Below, piece by piece: positions 15,437 to 22,071 of a stretch of DNA of 22,071 bases. The stretch covers positions 89,608 through 111,678 of the forward strand of contig DBYR01000013.1 in assembly GCA_002310215.1 (NCBI GenBank). Direction: 5' to 3'. Each line of letters opens with the position of its first letter. Within the stretch, counting starts at the first letter, position 1. Below the pieces are notes generated by a model, which searched no databases, was not told the DNA's origin, and saw only the letters and a program-made list of their open reading frames with translations. A program made the translations under genes and the position numbers. This DNA comes from Bacteroidales bacterium UBA1181 (GTDB taxonomy: Bacteria > Bacteroidota > Bacteroidia > Bacteroidales > Paludibacteraceae).

Positions 15437-15625
15437 CAGAAAACAGGTGGAGTGTATAATTTAGGATGAAAAACGGATCTGACCCTCAGCCTGATCTGCG
15501 GAAAATGCACAGGAAGACACACATTCGACCATTATTATATAACAAATTACAATAAGGGCTTTAAATTCCGAAAAAACATTATTGATTAGAAACTGTAGTG
15601 TTTCAATATAATAGGAGGTTTTCGT
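15437..15625 (+). other. Long 5' leader of the serpin array with strong ribosome site
   Basis: The leader of about 180 bases contains a possible 29-codon upstream reading frame (ATG at 15466, stop at 15553-15555) and a repeated GATCTG at about 15476 and 15494. AGGAGG at 15613-15618 lies seven bases before the serpin ATG, an unusually strong Shine-Dalgarno site for this phylum. I recognise no riboswitch. The short frame has no visible ribosome site and is probably not translated. Confidence 0.4.
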
Positions 15626-17011
15626 ATGAAAAAAAGACAATTTATCACAGGGTTTTCAGCTTTACTGCTCTGTGCGGCATCGTTCGCCGAGACACCAGAC
15701 AAGATGCAGGTGTGGCTGAAAAATGGAGAACAACAAGTGTTTGATATTGATCAAGTGGACAGCGTCACTTTCGGAGAACGCTTAACGCCTGAGTTTAAAC
15801 CACTATGCGAATGGACCTACATTCCTACGGCTGAGAGCCCGACCGCCCTCATGCTCTCCGACGAGCAAAAGGAGTTCGTCCGCACAGGCAACTTATTCGC
15901 CAAGAAATCATTCGCCTCCATCTGTGAGGCAGACAGTGCCAACCCCAACACGTTCTATTCCCCAATCAGCCTGCAAATCGCCTTGGGATTCTGCGCCAAC
16001 GCAGCTACCGCCAAGGGCGCCAAGGAGATAGCGGACGCGTTCGGCATCCAAGGGAAGAAACCATTGGAGGAGATGAACGACTACTTCAACAAGGTCATCC
16101 TCTCGCTCAACTCGCAGGTGGACAGTGTGATCCTAAGCGTGAACAACGCCGCATGGCCAATCTGGGGAGCTGCCGTGTACGATGACTTCCTCAAGGCGGC
16201 ACATGAGAAATACTACGCCACGGTCAGACACCTGGATTTCGCGTCTGATCCTGCTGCGGCGAAAGACACCATAGACCAATGGGCGGCGCTCATGACCAAC
16301 GACTGTATCAAGAAACTGAGCGTCCTCATTGACAATAGCACCGTCCTCGTCCTCAACAACGCATGCTATTTCAAAGGCAAATGGAGAATACCTATCGAAA
16401 AACGCATGACGAGGACAGATACGTTCTGGAACGCCCCAAATAAGACCCAAAGCGTCAACATGATGCAAACGCTAGACTTTTACTCCTATGCGAAAACTGA
16501 CGATTACCAAATGGTGGAACTCGTCTACGGTCCTTCAGATCGCATGATATCCAACAACGGCAAGGGTACCTACAGCATGGTGATCGTCTTGCCTGCGGAG
16601 GGTAAAAACTTGGACACGACGCTCAACACCATCGATTGGAACAACTTGCCACTAGCTAGGGACTACGTATTCCTCCGCTTCCCGAAATTCGGAATCCGCA
16701 GCAGCCTTGATTTGAATGATGCTGTGAACAAACTTGGCATCACTGATATATTCTCAGGATGTCCTAACGCCATCACCGCTCCTGCCATAGTCACACAAAT
16801 CGTACAAGACACCTACGTGGCGGTGGACGAAGAGGGTACCGAGGCCGCCGCTGTCACTTCCATCGGGATGGCAGGTGCTGTCCCTCCGGAGGATATGGCC
16901 GAGATGTTCGTCAACCGCCCATTCGGTTTCGCCATCCGGGAAATGACCACCGGCATGCTGCTCTTCATGGGCAAGGTGACGGAGGTGGAAGAGGTGTCTA
17001 AGGAGGATTAA
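15626..17011 (+). CDS. Secreted serpin 1 of tandem array
   Basis: The 461-residue protein has a signal peptide cleaved after SFA (about residue 21), then a short module MQVWLKNGEQQVFDIDQVDS (27-46), then a serpin fold starting near residue 75. Serpin landmarks are FYSPISLQIALGFCANAAT, NNACYFKGKW, the hinge VDEEGTEAAAV (400-410) and NRPFGFAIR with a final strand LLFMGKV. The alanine-rich hinge predicts an inhibitory serpin that traps proteases by loop insertion. The reactive loop after the shared GTEAAAVTSI reads GMAGAVPPEDMAEMFV; M, A or V are possible P1 residues. It is the most divergent of the four in N-terminus and loop and is the only one with a strong Shine-Dalgarno site. No lipobox (LLLC has leucine at -1) and no T9SS domain, so a periplasmic or vesicle-associated location is likely. 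Confidence 0.9.
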   Translation: MKKRQFITGFSALLLCAASFAETPDKMQVWLKNGEQQVFDIDQVDSVTFGERLTPEFKPLCEWTYIPTAESPTALMLSDEQKEFVRTGNLFAKKSFASICEADSANPNTFYSPISLQIALGFCANAATAKGAKEIADAFGIQGKKPLEEMNDYFNKVILSLNSQVDSVILSVNNAAWPIWGAAVYDDFLKAAHEKYYATVRHLDFASDPAAAKDTIDQWAALMTNDCIKKLSVLIDNSTVLVLNNACYFKGKWRIPIEKRMTRTDTFWNAPNKTQSVNMMQTLDFYSYAKTDDYQMVELVYGPSDRMISNNGKGTYSMVIVLPAEGKNLDTTLNTIDWNNLPLARDYVFLRFPKFGIRSSLDLNDAVNKLGITDIFSGCPNAITAPAIVTQIVQDTYVAVDEEGTEAAAVTSIGMAGAVPPEDMAEMFVNRPFGFAIREMTTGMLLFMGKVTEVEEVSKED

Positions 17012-17039
17012 GGATTAAGAATTAAGAATTAAGAGTTTA

Positions 17040-17190
17040 GGGAGTGCATATCTTTACATGATGCGCACACCCTTAGCCCTGAAGGGGCGACATCCCCCAG
17101 GCAGGGGTGTTAACCCCTATGCGCAATGTGGCGGGTGTCGATATAGCCCTGAAAGGGCGTAACATATATAGCCTAGGGCAACGCCCTATG
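17040..17190 (+). repeat. Composite hairpin repeat, long form, copy 1
   Basis: This is a unit of about 151 bases between serpins 1 and 2. It contains in order: a palindromic arm (GTGCATATC-TTTACAT-GATGCGCAC), a GCCCTGAAGGGGC hairpin, a central part with CCCCCAGGCAGGGGTGTTAACCCCT, a second GCCCTGAAAGGGC hairpin, and a terminal CTAGGGCAACGCCCTA hairpin. The last two resemble REP-like palindromes widespread in Bacteroidota. An AAGAATT-type spacer precedes it. Confidence 0.85.
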
Positions 17191-17342
17191 GGGAGTGCGC
17201 ATCTTTACATGATGCGCACTCCCTAAGCCCCAACGGGGCGACATCCCCCAGGCAGGGGTGTTAACCCCTGTGCGCAATGTGGCGGGTGTCGATATAGCCC
17301 TGAAGGGGCGAAACATTATATAGCCTAGGGCAACGCCCTAGG
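17191..17342 (+). repeat. Composite hairpin repeat, long form, copy 2
   Basis: This is a direct tandem duplicate of the preceding unit, nearly identical over about 152 bases. Its first arm is a perfect palindrome: GGGAGTGCGCATC and GATGCGCACTCCC around TTTACAT. It ends five bases before the ATG that lies in the spacer upstream of serpin 2. Confidence 0.88.
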
Positions 17343-17370
17343 AATTATGAATTTGAATAAATATATTTTT

Positions 17371-18774
17371 ATGGGAAGAAGAACATTACTCATAGTATTT
17401 TCAGCGTTGGCGACCAGCCTCGCCTCCTTCGCCGGCACACCGGACAACATGCAGGTCTGGCTGAAGAACGGTGAACAAAGGGTATTCGACATCAGCCAAG
17501 TGGATAGCGTCACCTTCGGCGTGGCTCAGCAACAGGAGCATAACCTGCTGACCGAGAACACCATGCCACCGATATTCGCTGCGCCTATTCCGCTTGAGGT
17601 GAACGCTCAGGAGTTAGCATATATTAAGCGAAACAATGAGTTCGGATTGAAATGTTTCGCAAAATTGCGTGAGACAAAAAAGAAAGACGGGACTAATCTC
17701 CCAATTCATTTCTTCTCTCCTGTCAGCCTCAACTTCGCACTGGGCTTCTGCGCCAACGGTGCTTCAAAGGGAGGGGCGACAGAGATAGCCAACGCATTGG
17801 GCTTCCAATCGGAGAACGCTGTGGAAGACATGAATGATTTCTTCCATAAGTTATACCTCTCCATCAATTCGGGGGTCGACAGCGTGGATGTCCATACCGC
17901 CAACGCATTGTGGATCAACGAGAGTTCCGTGGCCAAGGAGAATTTCGTGAAGACCGCCAAGGAATCTTACTACGCAACTGTCAGAAACCTTGATTTCGAA
18001 GGAGATCCCCTAGGATCCAAAGACACCATCGACCATTGGGCGGCGCTCATGACCAACAATCGCATCGATGATCTCCAAATAAGAGTATCGGAATTGACGA
18101 GACTTGTAATCAACAATGCTTGCTACTTTAAAGGCGCATGGATCTCCCCTTTCGCAGAGGATTCAGTAGCTGAATTCGAGGGGAAAGAGGGAACGCAGAC
18201 GGCAAAATTCATGAGCATTATTGACGAGTATCAGAATTATGCGGAAACAAGCAACTACCAGGCCGTCAACTTGGATTACGGCACCATATCGGAATCCACA
18301 CTCTTCCACAACGCTTATGACATGGTCGTCATATTGCCAAAGAGCGGTCATGACCTGAACGAGGTGTTGCCTACTATCCAATGGGATTCCATAGCTTTCA
18401 AGTATGAAAAGGTCTCTTTGTATATGCCTAAGTTCAAAAGCAAAGATGGATATGACATAGATAGAATCCTACCGAATTTAGGCATCAATAATATTTTCCA
18501 CGAATTCTCTAACGCTATTGAGGACGAGGAGATAGATGGTAAAATATCCGTTTCTCAAGTCCGTCAGGATTTTTATATCAGTGTGGATGAGTTCGGCACC
18601 GAGGCGGCGGCTGTCACTTCCATCATAATGGATGCGGAGAGTAGTGGCGAGCCTGATATGACTCCTCCTACCATCATGAGATGCAATCGCCCGTTCGTCT
18701 TCGCTATCCGCGAGAAAAGGACTGGACTGATCCTCTTCATCGGGGAATTTGACTCGGTACCAGATGATAATTAA
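17371..18774 (+). CDS. Secreted serpin 2 of tandem array
   Basis: From the ATG at 17371 the product is 467 residues and begins MGRRTLLIVFSALATSLASFA, aligning with the signal peptides of serpins 3 and 4. An ATG eight codons upstream (17347) lies inside the spacer motif GGAATTATGAATTTTG, which also occurs in a non-coding position before serpin 4, so it is rejected. After cleavage near SFA come the MQVWLKNGEQRVFDISQVDS module and a linker TENTMPPIFAAPIPLEV, then the serpin fold: HFFSPVSLNFALGFCANGA, DHWAALMTN, NNACYFKGAW, and the hinge VDEFGTEAAAVTSI. The reactive loop is the longest (32 residues from the hinge glycine to the proline) and contains IMDAESSGEPDMTPPTIM. Acidic residues and serines around the predicted P1 differ from all paralogues. 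It has serine where serpin 4 has the lipobox cysteine. Confidence 0.9.
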   Translation: MGRRTLLIVFSALATSLASFAGTPDNMQVWLKNGEQRVFDISQVDSVTFGVAQQQEHNLLTENTMPPIFAAPIPLEVNAQELAYIKRNNEFGLKCFAKLRETKKKDGTNLPIHFFSPVSLNFALGFCANGASKGGATEIANALGFQSENAVEDMNDFFHKLYLSINSGVDSVDVHTANALWINESSVAKENFVKTAKESYYATVRNLDFEGDPLGSKDTIDHWAALMTNNRIDDLQIRVSELTRLVINNACYFKGAWISPFAEDSVAEFEGKEGTQTAKFMSIIDEYQNYAETSNYQAVNLDYGTISESTLFHNAYDMVVILPKSGHDLNEVLPTIQWDSIAFKYEKVSLYMPKFKSKDGYDIDRILPNLGINNIFHEFSNAIEDEEIDGKISVSQVRQDFYISVDEFGTEAAAVTSIIMDAESSGEPDMTPPTIMRCNRPFVFAIREKRTGLILFIGEFDSVPDDN

Positions 18775-18795
18775 GAATTTTGAATTTTGAATTAA

Positions 18796-18878
18796 GGGAA
18801 GTGCGTGTCTTTACATGATGCGCACACCCTTAGCCCTGAAGGGGCGAAACATTATATAGCCTAGGGCAACGCCCTATG
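18796..18878 (+). repeat. Composite hairpin repeat, short form, copy 3
   Basis: This unit of about 83 bases has the palindromic arm (GTGCGTGTC-TTTACAT-GATGCGCAC), one GCCCTGAAGGGGC hairpin and the CTAGGGCAACGCCCTA hairpin. Relative to the long form it lacks exactly the segment between the two GCCCTGAA-GGGC hairpins, as expected from recombination between those direct repeats. Confidence 0.85.
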
Positions 18879-18902
18879 GAATTTTGAATTAATATAGTTT
18901 TC

Positions 18903-20324
18903 ATGAAAAAAAAGGCATTACTCATAGTATTTTCAGCGTTGGCGACCAGCCTCGCCTCCTTCGCCGGCACACCGGAAAACATGCAGGTCTGGCTGAAGAA
19001 CGGAGAATATAGCGTCTTCGATATCAGCCAAGTGGATAGCGTCACCTTCGGCACAAGCCCTCAGCAGGAATACACTCCGCTGACCGAGAACACCATGCCA
19101 CCAACGTTCGCCGCCCCTATTCCGTTGGAGTTGTCGGAGCAGAATCTGGCATACGTGAAAAGCACCAATGAGTTCGGAAAAAAATGCTATGCGAGACTTC
19201 GAACAATCAAGAAGGGAAATGGTGACCCTTTCCCCATTCATTTCTTCTCTCCTGTCAGCCTCAACATGGCCTTAGGTATCTGCGCCAACGGAGCTGACAC
19301 TGTGGGCATAAAAGAGATCGCCCAAGCGATGGGCTTCCCATCGGAGAATGCCCTGGACGCCTTGGACAACATGAACGATTTCTTCAACGAATTATATCTC
19401 TCCCTCAATTCCAACGTCGATAGCGTGACAATCAGAACCGTCGATGCCCTATGGTTCGACGAGCAAAGCCCCGTCAACATGAATCTTGTAAAAACCGTAA
19501 AGGAGAAATACTATGCGACCGTCAGAAAACTCGATTTCAGGGAAAACCCCATACCTTCAAAGGACACAATAGATCATTGGGCGGCACTCATGACCAACGA
19601 TTGCATCAAAAAACTTGGAATAAGAATAGGTTCAAACACCCGACTCGTGATTAACAACGCATGTTATTTCAAAGGAAACTGGGTAACGAGATTCACCCCC
19701 GCTGGCAAGGCGTTATTCAACGGAACGCATGAGGCAGACTCTACAGAATACATGTCACTTAAAGGCGAAACATTGGAATACTCAGAGGATGAATATTACC
19801 AAGCGATCAAATTGGACTACGGGACGGAGGCGAACAAGGCTTCAACAACATGGGGGAGTCAAAATGTCCAGACCCCAAGTGCCTACAGCATGGTCATCGT
19901 ATTGCCGAAAAGTGGGCATGACCTGAACGAAGTGCTCCCGTCCATCCAATGGGACTCCATCCCCTTCGAACGCATGACCGGCAGCATCTACATGCCTACA
20001 TTCAAAGCCAACGGAGGATACGATCTTGAAAGATTACTAAAAGACTACTTGGGAATCAGAACTATATTTGAAACATATCCCAATGCCGTATTGGAGGAAA
20101 ATATATTCATCAGCCAAGTCCGGCAAGACTATTTCATCAATGTGAACGAGGAAGGCACAGAAGCCGCGGCGGTCACCTCTATCGTGGCATCCCAATGGGG
20201 TGGTTCGGGAAGAAGTTTCAACATGTACTGCAACCGTCCGTTCGCCTTCGCCATCCGCGAGAACAAAACGGGGCTGATCCTCTTCATGGGAGAATATAAT
20301 TCTGTGCCAAAGGCAGAGAATTAA
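18903..20324 (+). CDS. Secreted serpin 3 of tandem array
   Basis: The 473-residue protein begins MKKKALLIVFSALATSLASFA (signal peptide), followed by the MQVWLKNGEYSVFDISQVDS module and the linker TENTMPPTFAAPIPLEL. The serpin fold shows HFFSPVSLNMALGICANGA, DHWAALMTNDCIKKLGI, NNACYFKGNWVTRFTP, and the hinge VNEEGTEAAAVTSI; the closing strand is NRPFAFAIRENKTGLILFMG. The reactive loop continues VASQWGGSGRSFNMYC; tryptophan, glycine or arginine are possible P1 residues, and a cysteine sits just before NRPF. The first 45 codons are almost identical in DNA to serpin 2. The middle is nearer serpin 4. The start codon lies 24 bases after the repeat and has no Shine-Dalgarno site. Confidence 0.92.
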   Translation: MKKKALLIVFSALATSLASFAGTPENMQVWLKNGEYSVFDISQVDSVTFGTSPQQEYTPLTENTMPPTFAAPIPLELSEQNLAYVKSTNEFGKKCYARLRTIKKGNGDPFPIHFFSPVSLNMALGICANGADTVGIKEIAQAMGFPSENALDALDNMNDFFNELYLSLNSNVDSVTIRTVDALWFDEQSPVNMNLVKTVKEKYYATVRKLDFRENPIPSKDTIDHWAALMTNDCIKKLGIRIGSNTRLVINNACYFKGNWVTRFTPAGKALFNGTHEADSTEYMSLKGETLEYSEDEYYQAIKLDYGTEANKASTTWGSQNVQTPSAYSMVIVLPKSGHDLNEVLPSIQWDSIPFERMTGSIYMPTFKANGGYDLERLLKDYLGIRTIFETYPNAVLEENIFISQVRQDYFINVNEEGTEAAAVTSIVASQWGGSGRSFNMYCNRPFAFAIRENKTGLILFMGEYNSVPKAEN

Positions 20325-20352
20325 GAGTTAAGAATTAAGAGTTAAAAATTGA

Positions 20353-20435
20353 GGGAATTGTATATCTTTACATGATGCGCAAACTCCTAACCCTGAAAGG
20401 GCGTAACATATATAGCCTGGGGCAACGCCCTAGGG
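20353..20435 (+). repeat. Composite hairpin repeat, short form, copy 4
   Basis: Short form with a degraded first arm (GAATTGTATATC against GATGCGCAAACTC), then CCCTGAAAGGG and CTGGGGCAACGCCCTAG hairpins. It is followed by GGAATTATGAATTTTG, the spacer motif also seen before serpin 2. Confidence 0.82.
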
Positions 20436-20455
20436 AATTATGAATTTTGAATTAT

Positions 20456-20538
20456 GGGAGAATGCGTATCTTTACATGATGCGCAAACTCCCAGCCCTGA
20501 AAGGGCGTAACACATATAGCCTAGGGCAACGCCCTAGG
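20456..20538 (+). repeat. Composite hairpin repeat, short form, copy 5
   Basis: Short form whose first arm pairs GGGAG with CTCCC and TGCG with CGCA across an AA/AA internal loop, TTTACAT forming the loop; then GCCCTGAAAGGGC and CTAGGGCAACGCCCTAG. The stretch from 20539 to the next ATG is AT-rich spacer (AATTTTGAATTAAG variants). Confidence 0.85.
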
Positions 20539-20591
20539 GAATTATGAATTTTGAATTAAGAATTTTGAATTAAGAATTAAATATAAGCGTC

Positions 20592-21980
20592 ATGAAAAAA
20601 AGAACATTACTCATAGGATTTGCAGCGTTGGCGAGCTGCCTCGCCTCCTTCGCCGGCACACCGGAAAACATGCAGGTATGGCTGAAGAACGGAGAATATA
20701 GCGTCTTCGACATCAGCCAAGTGGACAGCGTCACCTTCGGCACAAGCGCTCAGCAGGAATACACGCCGCTGACCGAGAACACCATGCCACCGACGTTCGC
20801 CGCGCCTATTCCGCTAGAGGTGAACGACCAGGAACTGAAGTACATCAAGAGCACCAACGAGTTTGGCTCGAAGTGTTTCTCCCTCATGCGCAAATTGGAC
20901 ACGACACCAGTTCATTTCTTCTCTCCTGTCAGCCTCAACATCGCCTTGGGTTTCTGCGCCAACGGGGCTACTACAAAAGGAGCGAAGGAGATCACTGACG
21001 CCATGGGGTTCACATCAGAGAAATCGATGGCGGATATGAACAACTTCTTCCAAAAACTCTATCTCTCCCTCAATTCGGGGGTCGATAGCGTGGATATCCA
21101 CACCGCCAACGCATTGTGGGTCAATGAGGGTACCAAGGCCAAGGAGAATTTCGTGAACACCGCCAAGGAATCTTACTATGCGACTGTCAGAAACCTTGAT
21201 TTCAAGAACGACCCCCTAGGATCCAAAGATACTATCGACCATTGGGCGGCACTCATGACCAACGATTGCATCAAAAACCTTGGAATAAATATAACATCGG
21301 ACACCAGACTCGTGATTAACAATGCCTGCTATTTCAAAGGCAACTGGGTGACGAAATTCACCCCTGTCGGCAAGGCGTTATTCAACGGAACGACCAAGAA
21401 GGACTCCGCAGAATTCATGGGTATCTATGACAGGTATATGGATTACTCGGAAACGGATAATTTCCAAGCCATCAAGCTGGATTATGGGCAAGAGTCCAAA
21501 ACTGCTGGACTCCAAGGCGCCTCGACAGAAAGCGCCGCTTACAGCATGATTGTCGTGCTGCCGAAGAACGGTCACGACCTCGACGAGGTATGGCCTACCA
21601 TCCGATGGGACTCCATCCCCTTCAGAAGCATGCAAGGAGACTTATTCATGCCTAAATTCAAGAGCGACGGAGGATACGATTTGGAAAAGGATGTACTGCC
21701 TAGACTAGGCATTAAAGATATATTTGAGGACTATCCTAATGCTGTTGAGGAATTCCCTGTCTATATCTCTCAAGTTCGTCAAGATTTCTTCATCAGCGTG
21801 GATGAGGAAGGTACCGAAGCCGCGGCTGTCACCTCCATTGTGGGAACTCTTGGCGGAGCTATCGTACAGCAGCGCTTTACGATGACATGCGACCACCCGT
21901 TCGCCTTCGCCATCCGCGAGAACAAAACGGGGCTGATCCTCTTCATGGGGGAATATGACTACGCACCGGAAGAGAATTAA
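20592..21980 (+). CDS. Serpin 4 of tandem array, possible lipoprotein
   Basis: The 462-residue protein begins MKKRTLLIGFAALASCLASF. The LASC at 13-16 is an acceptable lipobox, predicting lipidation at C16; a signal peptidase I site (SFA, residue 20) also remains. Then come the MQVWLKNGEYSVFDISQVDS module and the serpin fold: HFFSPVSLNIALGFCANGA, DHWAALMTNDCIKNLGI, NNACYFKGNWVTKFTP, hinge VDEEGTEAAAVTSI and HPFAFAIRENKTGLILFMG. The reactive loop is VGTLGGAIVQQRFTMTC, with Leu, Val or Arg as potential P1. In DNA it resembles serpin 2 across the helix region (about 21071-21263) and serpin 3 from about 21246 onward, a mosaic pattern. No acidic surface-export motif follows C16. Confidence 0.92.
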   Translation: MKKRTLLIGFAALASCLASFAGTPENMQVWLKNGEYSVFDISQVDSVTFGTSAQQEYTPLTENTMPPTFAAPIPLEVNDQELKYIKSTNEFGSKCFSLMRKLDTTPVHFFSPVSLNIALGFCANGATTKGAKEITDAMGFTSEKSMADMNNFFQKLYLSLNSGVDSVDIHTANALWVNEGTKAKENFVNTAKESYYATVRNLDFKNDPLGSKDTIDHWAALMTNDCIKNLGINITSDTRLVINNACYFKGNWVTKFTPVGKALFNGTTKKDSAEFMGIYDRYMDYSETDNFQAIKLDYGQESKTAGLQGASTESAAYSMIVVLPKNGHDLDEVWPTIRWDSIPFRSMQGDLFMPKFKSDGGYDLEKDVLPRLGIKDIFEDYPNAVEEFPVYISQVRQDFFISVDEEGTEAAAVTSIVGTLGGAIVQQRFTMTCDHPFAFAIRENKTGLILFMGEYDYAPEEN

Positions 21981-21994
21981 GAATTAAGAATTGA

Positions 21995-22071
21995 GGGAAG
22001 TGCGTATCTTTACATGATGCGCACTTCCTAGCCCTGAAGGGGCGAAACATATATAGCCTGGGGCAACGCCC
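21995..22071 (+). repeat. Composite hairpin repeat, short form, copy 6 (cut by window end)
   Basis: Short form with the arm GGAAGTGCGTATC-TTTACAT-GATGCGCACTTCC, the GCCCTGAAGGGGC hairpin and the start of the GGGCAACGCCC hairpin, interrupted by the end of the window. A further array member or a different gene may follow. Confidence 0.8.

Noticed and set aside
15466..15555. 29-codon leader peptide before serpin 1
   Set aside because: There is no ribosome site before its ATG and no run of regulatory codons; kept only as a remark on the leader.
17040..17342. Repeats as an insertion sequence or transposon end
   Set aside because: No transposase frame and no target-site duplication can be seen; they fit REP-like palindromes better.
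17347..17370. Upstream ATG (17347) as the start of serpin 2
   Set aside because: It falls in a spacer motif that recurs in non-coding position before serpin 4, and the ATG at 17371 aligns with the starts of serpins 3 and 4.
17040..20538. Intergenic serpin repeats as a CRISPR array
   Set aside because: Units are palindromic composites separated by whole genes, with no regular short unique spacers and no cas genes.
15626..21980. T9SS sorting domain on the serpins
   Set aside because: All four end within about 10-20 residues of the last serpin strand, leaving no room for a C-terminal sorting domain.

Overview
The window looks like a chromosomal segment from a Bacteroidota (order Bacteroidales) genome. 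The support is: promoters of the TTTG-N19-TAnnTTTG type, mostly absent Shine-Dalgarno sites, a type IX secretion C-terminal signal on a secreted C10 protease, a Bacteroidales-style operon (golvesin-like amidase, tandem GT2 protein, DUF4922 protein), and AT-rich heptamer-like spacers. I cannot name a genus.

Layout. 1-560: remnant of a HigB/HigA-type toxin-antitoxin operon (toxin tail plus truncated antitoxin) followed by AT-rich degenerate repeats. 548-5171, minus strand: a tightly packed run read as thrC, hisH, hisF, Nudix hydrolase, Cof-type HAD phosphatase and a small ketosynthase-like protein. 5262-7060, minus: a lipoprotein gene overlapping a C10 (streptopain-like) cysteine protease gene with a T9SS sorting domain. 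7331-8478, plus: an internally duplicated 218-aa protein of unknown function and an alanine-rich lipoprotein, closed by a strong terminator. 8533-9293: no convincing protein gene, but a possible structured RNA and tRNA-Arg(CCU). 9381-15171, minus: envelope-related operon (golvesin/amidase protein, double-GT2 protein, DUF4922 protein, small secreted protein), with tRNA-Leu(CAG) immediately upstream. 15406-22071, plus: a promoter, a long leader and four tandem secreted serpins separated by copies of a hairpin-rich composite repeat.

The most distinctive part is the serpin array. Four exported serpins share an N-terminal signal plus a short conserved module and the same hinge (GTEAAAVTSI), but their reactive-centre loops differ in sequence and length. 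This suggests one scaffold diversified against several proteases. The second and third genes have a serine where the fourth has a cysteine in a possible lipobox, so the paralogues may also differ in location. Six copies of a palindromic repeat occupy the intergenic gaps, in long and short forms, and base changes partly preserve the hairpins. The same window encodes an exported cysteine protease that appears to lack a propeptide and is translationally coupled to a lipoprotein. A proteolysis-and-inhibition theme is therefore plausible, but a functional link between that pair and the serpins is only inference.
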